Assembly (NCBI GenBank): GCA_902773995.1
Contig: CACYGL010000029.1
Location: 1-58,940, forward strand
Reading direction: 5' to 3'
DNA: 58,940 nucleotides
From: an uncultured Coriobacteriaceae bacterium
Lineage (GTDB): Bacteria; Actinomycetota; Coriobacteriia; Coriobacteriales; Atopobiaceae
Notes under the pieces: generated by a model
What the model was told of the DNA's origin: nothing
What the model saw: only the letters and a program-made list of their open reading frames with translations
Databases searched by the model: none
Translations under genes and position numbers: made by a program
Part shown: positions 24,649 through 31,827 of the stretch, piece after piece
Layout: every line of letters begins with the position of its first letter
Position numbering within the stretch: the first letter of the stretch is position 1

Positions 24649-24818
24649 GCTTGCCGCTTTCGCTCTTGGCGGGTGGGGCCCGCGCGTTGTTGCCGTGTGA
24701 GGCGTCCGGCGGAACCGGACGGAACCATACAGACTAGCAGAGGGGCGTGGCGGCGGTGTGCGGGGGGGTCTGAGAGTGGCTACCGGTGACGCGAGCGCGG
24801 TTCTCTCGGCAGCTCTCG
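24649..24818. other. Start of the exonuclease-tRNA gap (24649-25051)
   Basis: This part presumably holds the exonuclease promoter; I see no clear site in it. The remainder of the gap holds two GCCGCG palindromes and then tRNA-Leu. Confidence 0.4.
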
Positions 24819-24872
24819 GTGCCGCGCGTTCTCGCCGTTTAGGCTGTTTTAACCGTTCGAAATTCGCGGCAC
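24819..24872. repeat. GCCGCG palindrome family, copy 1
   Basis: Ends GTGCCGCG and CGCGGCAC pair, as do the inner segments TTCTCGCCGTTTA and AACCGTTCGAAATT with mismatches. A shorter relative of the copies at 24882, 58604 and 58684. Confidence 0.65.
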
Positions 24873-24881
24873 ACCCGCGAT

Positions 24882-24950
24882 GCCGCGAGATTTCGCCGGT
24901 TAGGGGGCCTTAAACGTTCGGATAATTCCTAAACGTTCGAAATCCGCGGC
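24882..24950. repeat. GCCGCG palindrome family, copy 2
   Basis: GCCGCGAGATTTCG at the left pairs with CGAAATCCGCGGC at the right. The interior carries CGCCGGTTAGG and CCTAAACGTTCG, the features shared with the pair of copies near 58.6 kb. Confidence 0.75.
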
Positions 24951-25051
24951 AAATACTGGGCTGCACCCCGCGCCGAGCCTGTGCCGTCCCTGCCGCGCTG
25001 GACGCCAACCTTGCCGTTGCATCTGGTATAGTTCTCTGGTGCGCATAGCGC

Positions 25052-25137
25052 GCCCGAGTGGCGGAATGGCAGACGCGGAGGTCTCAAAAACCTCTGAGGG
25101 AAACCTCGTGTGGGTTCGACCCCCACCTCGGGCACCA
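25052..25137 (+). tRNA. tRNA-Leu (anticodon CAA)
   Basis: An 86-nt class II tRNA with long variable arm. Acceptor arms GCCCGAG and CTCGGGC pair perfectly, the anticodon stem GAGGT/ACCTC encloses loop CTCAAAA (anticodon CAA, reads UUG), the T arm contains GGTTCGACCCC, and the 3' ACCA is encoded. Confidence 0.97.
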
Positions 25138-25212
25138 GTTGCTCTCAGCGCTTCTCGGCGGCGGGCACCGGCGTGTTGTCTCGGTGGAGACGCGCGTCTT
25201 ACAAATTGGTCG

Positions 25213-25241
25213 TTGCACCGCCCGGAATGCTGCGGTATTAT
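25213..25241 (+). promoter_or_regulatory. infC operon promoter
   Basis: TTGCAC (-35), a 17-bp spacer and TATTAT (-10): the best sigma-70-type promoter in the window. It lies about 195 bp before infC, leaving a long leader. Confidence 0.8.
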
Positions 25242-25324
25242 CGCACCTGCGTGAACATGCTAAGCGGGGCTTCTCGCCCCCACCTGAACGGCGCCCACGC
25301 GGCAGCTGTCTGGTCAGACAAAGA

Positions 25325-25391
25325 CTTCTCACCACCCAGGCATGGGTGGCCCTTGTCTCCCGACGGCTGTGTGTCATCGGGAGTTATTTTT
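25325..25391 (+). promoter_or_regulatory. infC leader attenuator
   Basis: The leader holds a hairpin CCACCC/TGGGTGG (25332-25349) and then a terminator-like hairpin CTCCCGA/TCGGGAG (25357-25383) followed by TTATTTTTG. A TGTCTG/CAGACA hairpin lies further upstream. A conditional terminator before infC-rpmI-rplT is known in Firmicutes, where ribosomal protein L20 binds the leader; the same control is inferred here. Confidence 0.65.
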
Positions 25392-25434
25392 GTTCGCGGC
25401 GCCAAGCGCCGCAGAGAGAGGAAGGTGTAGAGAG

Positions 25435-26007
25435 ATAGCCAGGAACGATGGTCCTCGCGTCAACGGGGAAATCACCTCACGCACGTGCCGCCTCATCGGC
25501 GTCGACGGCTCGCAGCTGGGCCTGTTTGGCGTGCGTGACGCCCTGCGCATTGCGCAGGAGCAGGGGCTTGACCTCGTGGAGATCGCGCCCAACGCGAACC
25601 CTCCGGTGTGCAAGGTGCTCGACTACAGCAAGTACAAGTACGAGCAGGATCGCAAGGCCAAGGCTGCGCGCAAGAACCAGGCGCGCGTTGAGGTCAAGGA
25701 GATGAAGTTCCGTCCCAAGATCGACGTGGGCGATTACGAGACCAAGAAGGCCCACGTGATGCGCTTCCTCAAGAAGGGGGCTAAGGTCAAGATCACGATC
25801 ATGTTCCGCGGTCGTGAGATGGCCCACCCCGAGCAGGGACGCATCGTGCTCGACCGCCTTGCCGAGGATCTCAAGCCTTGGGCCACCGTCGAGCAGCAGC
25901 CCCTCATGGAGGGTCGCAACATGCACATGCTCATCGCCCCCATCAAGGGCGCGTTCGATGTGACGCCCGAGGGCGACGAAGTCACGAGCGAGAAGAAGGA
26001 GAAGTAA
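25435..26007 (+). CDS. infC: Translation initiation factor IF-3
   Basis: 190 residues. IF-3 binds the 30S subunit, keeps subunits apart and checks start-codon pairing. The N-domain ([24 protein letters not shown]), linker ([17 protein letters not shown]) and C-domain ([34 protein letters not shown]) are complete. The frame has no ATG or GTG near the conserved N-terminus; the only start that fits is ATA at 25435, with GGAAGGTG upstream. A rare start codon is the known device by which IF-3 limits its own synthesis. The upstream ATG at 25342 would put the leader hairpins inside the protein and is rejected. First gene of infC-rpmI-rplT. Confidence 0.93.
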   Translation: MARNDGPRVNGEITSRTCRLIGVDGSQLGLFGVRDALRIAQEQGLDLVEIAPNANPPVCKVLDYSKYKYEQDRKAKAARKNQARVEVKEMKFRPKIDVGDYETKKAHVMRFLKKGAKVKITIMFRGREMAHPEQGRIVLDRLAEDLKPWATVEQQPLMEGRNMHMLIAPIKGAFDVTPEGDEVTSEKKEK

Positions 26008-26008
26008 C

Positions 26009-26206
26009 ATGCCCAAGATGAAGACGCACAAGGGTACGGCAAAGCGCTTCCGTCGCACCGGTACCGGCAAGATCATGCGCGCCAAGGCCTTCAAGAGCCA
26101 CATCCTGTCCAAGAAGTCCCAGAAGCGCATCCGCAACTTCCGCAAGGAGGCCGAGCTCGCCCCCAGCGACGTCAAGGTTGTCTCCCAGCGCATGGGTTCC
26201 AAGTAG
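26009..26206 (+). CDS. rpmI: 50S ribosomal protein L35
   Basis: 65 residues, the normal length, very basic: [14 protein letters not shown], then [18 protein letters not shown]. Component of the large ribosomal subunit. It begins 1 bp after the infC stop, so the two are translationally linked, and it is followed by rplT in the standard order. Confidence 0.97.
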   Translation: MPKMKTHKGTAKRFRRTGTGKIMRAKAFKSHILSKKSQKRIRNFRKEAELAPSDVKVVSQRMGSK

Positions 26207-26252
26207 GCGCTTCGCGCGTCCCGATTTTCCCTCAACGAGGAGTTGATTAGAT

Positions 26253-26525
26253 ATGTCTCGAGTCAAGCGCGCAGTCGCCGGCCGCAAGAAGCGTCAGACC
26301 CTGGTCGAGCGTACCAAGGGCTATTACGGAACTTCCTCCCGCACCTTCCGTGGCATGAAGGAGCAGGCCCAGCACTCCGGCCAGTACCAGTACCGCATGC
26401 ACGGCCTCAAGCTTGCCGGCGTCGAGCTGGACCGCAAGGTCCTCGCCGAGATCGCCTACAGCGACGAGAAGGCCTTCGCCGACCTTGCCAACGTTGCCAA
26501 GAAGGCCCTCGCTGACGCCGAGTAG
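26253..26525 (+). CDS. rplT: 50S ribosomal protein L20 with an internal gap
   Basis: Only 90 residues, against about 115-120 in the family. The N-terminus ([17 protein letters not shown]...[16 protein letters not shown]) and C-terminus ([20 protein letters not shown]) are normal, but QYQYR is followed at once by MHGLKLAG. In homologues about 27 residues lie here (the basic DRRxKKRDFRxLWIxRINAA helix and the SYSxF lead-in). That stretch contacts 23S rRNA and is nearly universal, so an in-frame loss of about 80 nt would be hard to tolerate in this key assembly protein. L20 also represses its operon in Firmicutes. A sequence or assembly fault is the likeliest explanation; another copy elsewhere is possible. 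Confidence 0.9.
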   Translation: MSRVKRAVAGRKKRQTLVERTKGYYGTSSRTFRGMKEQAQHSGQYQYRMHGLKLAGVELDRKVLAEIAYSDEKAFADLANVAKKALADAE

Positions 26526-26556
26526 CGCGTAGCAGTTCGGCTTCCAGCTTTTCCTT

Positions 26557-26590
26557 TGGCGGCATCGGGTTTTCCCGGTGCCGCCATTTC
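26557..26590 (+). terminator. Terminator of infC-rpmI-rplT
   Basis: TGGCGGCATCGGG pairs with CCCGGTGCCGCCA around TTTT, followed by TTTCTG. Confidence 0.75.
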
Positions 26591-26616
26591 TGTGCAGGCG
26601 CGGGATTATTTTGCCA

Positions 26617-26721
26617 GGTAGCGGAATCCCGTTACCAGGGAGTGGAATCCCGTTACCAGGGAGTGGAATCCCGTTACCAGGTAACGGAATCCCGTTGCCG
26701 GGGAAGAAAATCCCATCGGGG
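26617..26721. repeat. 21-bp tandem repeat, five units
   Basis: Units of 21 bp with core GGAATCCCGTTACCA start at 26617, 26638, 26659 and 26680; a degenerate fifth follows at 26701 and a possible degenerate unit precedes at 26596. The array ends 1 bp before the stop codon of the minus-strand transferase gene. Confidence 0.85.
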
Positions 26722-26722
26722 C

Positions 26723-27964
26723 CTACTCGTGCTTCTCGTCCGAGTCCTTACCCTCCGGGCGAATGCCGAGAAGCTCCTCTCGTCGCTCCTCGCGCCGCTC
26801 GCGGTCCTTCTCGGCCTCCTCGGCAAAGGCGGGGTCGTCTGGCCCCACGAGCTCGTCGTCTCCCGTGTGAGGGTCCCTGTGGTGGCGCAGGACTGGCTCG
26901 AAGAGGTGCAGGTGGTTGGCAAACGCCCCGGAAGCCACCAGAAGCACAAGGAAGATGCAGATGCGCGGCACCGTGGTGACCTGCGTCATTACGAGGGCGC
27001 CGGCGCACAGCAGCGCGGTCCAGGCATACACCACAAGCACGGCCTGCTTTTGGTCAAAGCCCTCGGCAAGCAGGCGGTGATGGATATGGCCGCGATCTGC
27101 TCGCCCCACGCTCACGTGTGCGCGGGTGCGCCGGACAATAGCGGAGAACGTGTCGATGATGGGGATACCTGCAATCACCAGCGGTACGATGATGGTGGTG
27201 AGGCCAGCGATTCTCGTTACCGAGAGAAGCGAAATGGTGCCCAGCGCAAAGCCCAGCGTGAGCGAGCCTGAGTCTCCCATGAAGATGCTTGCAGGATGGA
27301 AGTTGTAGTGGAGAAAGCCCAGCGTGGAACCGGCGATGGCGCACGCAAGCGCCGCGGCGTCCAGCCGGCCGGCCCAGATCGAGAGTACGAACATGGTGAC
27401 GCTTGCAATGCACGAGATGCCCGCAGCCAGCCCGTCAAGCCCGTCGATCAGGTTGATGATATTCACGTAGGCAACGAGGTAGATGATGGTCACGGGATAG
27501 GTGAGCCAGCCCAGCTCAATGAACTCGCCGGGCTCGAAGGGGTTGGCAATCACACCGATGACCAGGCCGCCCATGGCCGCAATAGTGGCGGCAAGAATCT
27601 GCCCTGCGAGCTTTGCCCTTGGTGTGAGCGTGTACTTGTCGTCGAGTAGCCCCGTGACAAAGATGACGACAAAGGCAAGCACCAGCATCCAGTAGTTCAC
27701 CGAAAGGCGCGGAGACGGGACGAGAACAACCGGCCACCCAAAGTAGTTCGTGCCAATGTACTGGACGACGAAGGCGGCAACGATTCCCGCAAAGATCGCG
27801 ATGCCGCCCATACGCGGCGTGGGGGTCTTGTTGACGCGGCGCTTATTAGGGTAGTCAACGGCCCCAACGCGGATGGCAATCTTTCGGGCGAGGGGGGTCA
27901 CGGCAAGCGCGCAGGCGAGGGATGCGGCAAACAGGCAGAGAAATGATAGCCAGTACCTGGGCAC
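26723..27964 (-). CDS. WecA/TagO-type undecaprenyl-phosphate sugar-1-phosphate transferase
   Basis: 413 residues with about 11 membrane helices. Family motifs: RVNKTPTPRMGGIAIF (about 45-60), the metal-binding GLLDDKYTL, INLIDGLDGLAAG, FMGDSGSLTLGF and the histidine loop RADRGHIHHRLL. It moves a GlcNAc-1-phosphate-like group from UDP-sugar to undecaprenyl phosphate on the inner membrane face, the first step of a wall polymer or polysaccharide. GTG 27964 follows GGGGGAGG, with the protein starting at PRYWLSFLC; longer versions upstream are not supported. The last 60 residues are a charged cytoplasmic tail (EEAEKDRERREERREELLG). Confidence 0.9.
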   Translation of the reverse strand: MPRYWLSFLCLFAASLACALAVTPLARKIAIRVGAVDYPNKRRVNKTPTPRMGGIAIFAGIVAAFVVQYIGTNYFGWPVVLVPSPRLSVNYWMLVLAFVVIFVTGLLDDKYTLTPRAKLAGQILAATIAAMGGLVIGVIANPFEPGEFIELGWLTYPVTIIYLVAYVNIINLIDGLDGLAAGISCIASVTMFVLSIWAGRLDAAALACAIAGSTLGFLHYNFHPASIFMGDSGSLTLGFALGTISLLSVTRIAGLTTIIVPLVIAGIPIIDTFSAIVRRTRAHVSVGRADRGHIHHRLLAEGFDQKQAVLVVYAWTALLCAGALVMTQVTTVPRICIFLVLLVASGAFANHLHLFEPVLRHHRDPHTGDDELVGPDDPAFAEEAEKDRERREERREELLGIRPEGKDSDEKHE

Positions 27965-28159
27965 CGTCTGACACCTCCCCCTTCTCGCCGATATTCCTAG
28001 CGAGACATAATACACAGAAACGTGGGAAAACGTGCTGCTAAGCGGTGCCAAGCAGAAAGGCACAACGAGCGACACAACCATCTACCTGCGGCTCGTTTGA
28101 ACCGCTATGGCATGCTACGCAAAAAGTGCCCAACACATCCATTGTGTGGCCACCGCTCG

Positions 28160-28345
28160 CCATGTCAAGACTGGCATCGGGATGAGAGTTCGCCTACATT
28201 GGTCTTGTCGTCCCCCTGCGGTACAAACTGGGTGAACCGACAAGCGTTACTAGGGAGTCCGACATCTCGTCCTGGAAGGGGATCCTCCGTTGCTGGGGAA
28301 GCCGGAACGGGCGATGAGGACACCCACCTTATGAAGGTGGGTTCA
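28160..28345 (+). ncRNA. Candidate structured RNA in a 670-bp gap
   Basis: The gap 27965-28634 has no convincing gene. This part folds into successive stems: CTTGTCG/CGACAAG (28204-28244) with an inner CCCC/GGG pair, CCGTT/AACGG (28287-28310), and a closing 9-bp hairpin ACCCACCTT/AAGGTGGGT (28322-28342). The last hairpin is followed by TCATAATC rather than a true T-run. The size, 150-190 nt, would suit 6S-type RNA, but I cannot match a known family. It may also be a processed leader of the tRNA downstream. Confidence 0.35.
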
Positions 28346-28406
28346 TAATCATGAACGTTTGGCGTTTGGTCTACGGTTAGCCTGCGAACTGCCCAATCAC
28401 TCCGGC

Positions 28407-28540
28407 GCGCATTTGACGCCCGAGAAGGCATCTCGTACGTGATTCCGTCGTAAACCCCCCGCTCGGGCCCCATTTTCTCGCCGGAAGGCGCGCTTTGGCA
28501 GCAAGCGCGTACGAAAGCTGCCTTCCGGCGTCGCTCGACA
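28407..28540. repeat. Diverged 61-bp hairpin repeat units
   Basis: Contains TCGTACGTGATT (28433) in the orientation of the 3972 array, stems of the CTTCCGGCG type, and GCGTACGAAAG (28507) in the opposite orientation. Probably two units facing each other. Confidence 0.5.
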
Positions 28541-28634
28541 AGCGGTGCCCTGTGATGCTCTTTCGCAATTCCCCTACTTTGGCGTTGACATGGCCGCGGC
28601 AAATTGCGACAATGGCTCCCGCGCATGCGCGCCT

Positions 28635-28710
28635 GGGGATGTAGCTCAGCTGGGAGAGCGCTGCCTTCGCAAGGCAGAGGCCGAGGGTTCGAATCCCTTC
28701 ATCTCCACCA
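28635..28710 (+). tRNA. tRNA-Ala (anticodon CGC)
   Basis: 76 nt. Acceptor GGGGATG pairs with CATCTCC (one G-T), D arm GCTCAGCTGGGAGAGC, anticodon stem CTGCC/GGCAG with loop TTCGCAA (anticodon CGC), T arm GAGGGTTCGAATCCCTT, encoded CCA. Confidence 0.97.
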
Positions 28711-28721
28711 TGGAATCTGTG

Positions 28722-28752
28722 GGGCCCGGGCACAAAGCTTGGGCCCTTTTTC
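28722..28752 (+). terminator. Terminator after tRNA-Ala
   Basis: GGGCCC at 5' and 3' pair around the loop GGGCACAAAGCTT, followed by TTTTTCTT. Confidence 0.7.
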
Positions 28753-28780
28753 TTATCTCGTTTCCAACCCCGATGGGAGC

Positions 28781-29791
28781 ATGGCAGGGATGGAAGGTCT
28801 TCTCGCCAAGCTGGACGCATCCTCCTACGACGCCTGCGAGCTGTGTCCGCGCCGATGCGGTGCCGCGCGCTCCCAGGGCAAGGCAGGCGTCTGCGGCGCC
28901 ACCGCCACCCCGCGCGTCGCAAGGGCTGCGCTCCACTTCTGGGAGGAGCCGCCCATCTCGGGAGAGGCCGGCTCGGGCGCCATCTTCTTCACGGGCTGCC
29001 CCCTGCGCTGCCGCTTCTGCCAGAACCACCAGATCTCCCAGGAGGGCTTTGGCCTTGCCGTCTCCACCTCGCGCATCGCCGAGATGATGCTCGAGCTGCA
29101 GGCCCAGGGTGCCCTCAACATCAACCTCGTGACGCCGCTGCACTTTGCGCCCACGGTGCGCGAGGCGGTTCTTCTCGCTCGCGAGAACGGCCTTGCCATC
29201 CCCACGGTCTGCAACACCTCCGGCTACGAGCTACCTGAGGTTGTGCGCGCGATGTCCGACATCATCGACATCTGGCTCACCGACTTCAAGTACGCAAGCC
29301 CCACGCTTGCGGGCTCGCTCTCGGCTGCGCGCGACTACCCCAGCGTTGCCGCAGCGGCCCTGGACGAGATGGTCTCCGCCGTAAACGCGGCAGGCGGCCG
29401 GCTGGTGGGGGAGGACGGCGCGATGAAGCGTGGCGTCATCGTGCGACACCTGGTGCTTCCCGGACACGTGGACGATTCCTGCGCGGTCCTTGACCGCGTG
29501 TGGGATACCTGCGGCAACGCGGCGGACCTCTCGGTCATGAACCAGTACACGCCCAACGACACCTGCCGCAAGGCCGGCGGTGACCTTGCGCGCGCGGTGA
29601 CTGACGAGGAGTACGAGATCGTCCTCTGCCACGCAGACGACCTTGGCTTCGAGAACATCTGGTGGCAGGAGGGCGGCACCGTCTCGGAGAGCTTCGTGCC
29701 CGCCTTCGACGCCACGGGAGTCGAGGGCCCGGAGCTTCCTGGTGCCCAAGAAACGGTGTCATCGCTGCCCAGCTGCCACAAAGGGGTATAG
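28781..29791 (+). CDS. Radical SAM protein (PflA-like activating-enzyme superfamily)
   Basis: 336 residues. An N-terminal cysteine group (C19, C22, C26, C38 in YDACELCPRRCG and AGVCGA) precedes the radical-SAM cluster motif CPLRCRFC (C73, C77, C80) and FCQNHQISQEG. The layout matches pyruvate formate-lyase-activase-like proteins of the kind found alone in anaerobes (COG1313-like), whose substrate is unknown. The protein would bind a 4Fe-4S cluster and S-adenosylmethionine in the cytoplasm. ATG 28781 has GATGGGAG upstream; a second Met at 28790 is also possible. It is directly downstream of the tRNA-Ala terminator. Confidence 0.85.
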   Translation: MAGMEGLLAKLDASSYDACELCPRRCGAARSQGKAGVCGATATPRVARAALHFWEEPPISGEAGSGAIFFTGCPLRCRFCQNHQISQEGFGLAVSTSRIAEMMLELQAQGALNINLVTPLHFAPTVREAVLLARENGLAIPTVCNTSGYELPEVVRAMSDIIDIWLTDFKYASPTLAGSLSAARDYPSVAAAALDEMVSAVNAAGGRLVGEDGAMKRGVIVRHLVLPGHVDDSCAVLDRVWDTCGNAADLSVMNQYTPNDTCRKAGGDLARAVTDEEYEIVLCHADDLGFENIWWQEGGTVSESFVPAFDATGVEGPELPGAQETVSSLPSCHKGV

Positions 29792-29845
29792 ACTCAGCAT
29801 CTGTAGGCAATCGTGCGCTTGTCGCGCGCCCACCATGGAGGTCTC

Positions 29846-30157
29846 ATGCCAGAGAACACGCCCCTCTCCGACGAGGAGAGGTCAGAGCTCGAGAAGCTTC
29901 GTGCCGAGAAGGCCGCCCGCGAGGAGGCCCAGGAGGCGGCTCGCGAGCGCCTGGAGCTCGAGCGTCTGAAGGCCGAGAAGGCCGCCAACGAGAAGGAGGC
30001 CGCTGAGCAGCGCCGCATTGCCGAGGCACGCGAGAAGGGCCGCCAGCTCATGGAGCCCGATGACGATGACCTGCGCATGCCCAAGGGCCAGAAGATCGTC
30101 ATCGCCGTCATTGTTGTCGTGGCGGTGGTGTGGTTCCTCGCCATGGCGCTCGGGTAA
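29846..30157 (+). CDS. Coiled-coil protein with C-terminal membrane anchor
   Basis: 103 residues from ATG 29846 (GGAGGT upstream). Residues 8-70 are almost continuous charged heptads (EERSELEKLRAEKAAREEAQ onward), a strong coiled coil; residues 83-100 (IVIAVIVVVAVVWFLAMA) form one membrane helix at the very end. This is a tail-anchored layout facing the cytoplasm. No family recognised. It lies between the radical-SAM gene and pncB, all on the same strand with short gaps. Confidence 0.8.
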   Translation: MPENTPLSDEERSELEKLRAEKAAREEAQEAARERLELERLKAEKAANEKEAAEQRRIAEAREKGRQLMEPDDDDLRMPKGQKIVIAVIVVVAVVWFLAMALG

Positions 30158-30232
30158 GGCACACAGCAGACAGGCGCCCGGCGCGGGGCGAGGTCTCGCG
30201 GCGGGTGCATCAACACAGGAGGAAGTATCACC

Positions 30233-31726
30233 ATGTCGCTCACGGACCGCACCAAGCCAACCGACGTCTCGCTCAACACCGACCTCTACGAGCTCACGAT
30301 GGCCCAGGGGTTTTGGGAATCGGGCCTTGTGGACACGCAGGCGACCTTTAACGCCTTCTTCCGCGAGAACCCCTTTGGCGGCGGCTATGCGGTGGCCTGC
30401 GGCATGGGACAGATTCCCGACCTGGTAGAGAACTTCGTCTTCGACGACGAGGACATCGACTACCTGGCCAGCATCCCGGCGCCCGGCGGCGGCTCCATGT
30501 TCAAGCCGGCCTTCCTCGAGTACCTCCGCAACCACCACCTTGACCTCACGATCCACGCCGTTCCCGAGGGTGACGTGGTCTTCCCGCGCGAGCCCATGGT
30601 GCGCGTCCAGGGTCCGCTCATCGACTGCCAGCTCATCGAGACGGCCCTGCTCAACCTCGTGAACTTCCAGACCCTTGTAGCAACCAAGACCTCGCGCGTG
30701 GTGCGTGCGGCCGAGGGGCACCCCGTGTCCGACTTTGGCCTGAGGCGCGCCCAGGGTCCCGATGGCGGCCTCGCCGTTGCCCGCGCGTCCTACATCGCCG
30801 GCGCAAGCTCTACCTCCAACCTGCTGGCGGGCAAGATCTACGGCATCCCCGTCTTTGGCACGCACGCCCACTCCTGGGTCATGGCGTTCCCCACCGAGCT
30901 TGACGCGTTCCGTGCCTTCGCAAAGTCGAGTCCCAAGAACTGCGTGCTGCTCCTTGACACCTACGACGTCCACCAGGGCATAAAGAACGCAATCACGGTT
31001 GCCAAGGAGATGGAGGCCGCGGGCGAGCGCCTGGCGGCGATCCGCATCGACTCGGGCGACCTGGCAAAGCTCACCAAGGAGACCCGCAAGGCCTTCGACG
31101 ACGCCGGCCTGCCCTACGTCAAGATCTCTGCCTCGAACGACCTGGACGAGTACACCATCCAGTCACTCTACGCGCAGGGTGCCCCCATCGACTCGTTTGG
31201 CGTGGGCACCAAGCTTGCTACCTGCGACCCCCAGCCCTCGCTTGGCGGCGTCTACAAGCTCTCTGCCGTGCGCGACTCGGCTGATGCTCCGTGGAACCCC
31301 GTGATCAAGCTCTCCGAGCAGGCCTACAAACGCACCATCCCGGGCGTCCAGCACGTCCTGCGCTTCCTCGACGACGATCACTGCCCCGTAGGCGACATGA
31401 TTCTTGACGACTCCTACACTCGCGGCGACGCCACCGCGGCCACGAGCATGGAGGACATCCTCGACCCCTTCTCGTCCTACGGCCTCTCCGGCACCCCGCG
31501 CGAGCTTCTCACCTGCTACGTTGAGCACGGCAAGCGCGCAGGCGAGCCGGTTGATATCGAGGAGTCCCGCTCGCGCTGCCACAACGCGCTCATGCACCTT
31601 GACCCGGCAATCACCCGCTTCCTCAACCCGCAGACCTACCCGGTGGGTCTGGAGCAGGGCCTTGCTGCGCTTCGTCGTGACCTTGCGGCCGAGGAGCGCA
31701 GCGGCTCCTCTCGCGTGAGGCGCTAG
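30233..31726 (+). CDS. pncB: Nicotinate phosphoribosyltransferase
   Basis: 497 residues. It joins nicotinate to PRPP, with ATP, to give nicotinate mononucleotide in the NAD salvage pathway. Signatures: LYELTMAQGF (18-27), DFGLRRAQG (167-175), GTHAHSWVM with the phosphorylated-histidine region (H211/H213), and the phosphate-binding RIDSGDL and GVGTKL segments. ATG 30233 follows AGGAGGAAG. It is close to argS downstream (about 100 bp) but probably a separate unit. Confidence 0.95.
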   Translation: MSLTDRTKPTDVSLNTDLYELTMAQGFWESGLVDTQATFNAFFRENPFGGGYAVACGMGQIPDLVENFVFDDEDIDYLASIPAPGGGSMFKPAFLEYLRNHHLDLTIHAVPEGDVVFPREPMVRVQGPLIDCQLIETALLNLVNFQTLVATKTSRVVRAAEGHPVSDFGLRRAQGPDGGLAVARASYIAGASSTSNLLAGKIYGIPVFGTHAHSWVMAFPTELDAFRAFAKSSPKNCVLLLDTYDVHQGIKNAITVAKEMEAAGERLAAIRIDSGDLAKLTKETRKAFDDAGLPYVKISASNDLDEYTIQSLYAQGAPIDSFGVGTKLATCDPQPSLGGVYKLSAVRDSADAPWNPVIKLSEQAYKRTIPGVQHVLRFLDDDHCPVGDMILDDSYTRGDATAATSMEDILDPFSSYGLSGTPRELLTCYVEHGKRAGEPVDIEESRSRCHNALMHLDPAITRFLNPQTYPVGLEQGLAALRRDLAAEERSGSSRVRR

Positions 31727-31827
31727 CGCACCAGGGCCGCACCTCGGCGTCTGCCAACGCCTCTGCTACACTGCTGCACACAGGAGCGCGCCAGGGGGCG
31801 CGCAGGTATCACGGAAGGACGGGGCAC

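Noticed and set aside
25342..25434. N-terminal extension of IF-3 from ATG 25342
   Set aside because: It would translate the leader hairpins and the terminator T-tract, and the extra residues are unlike IF-3.
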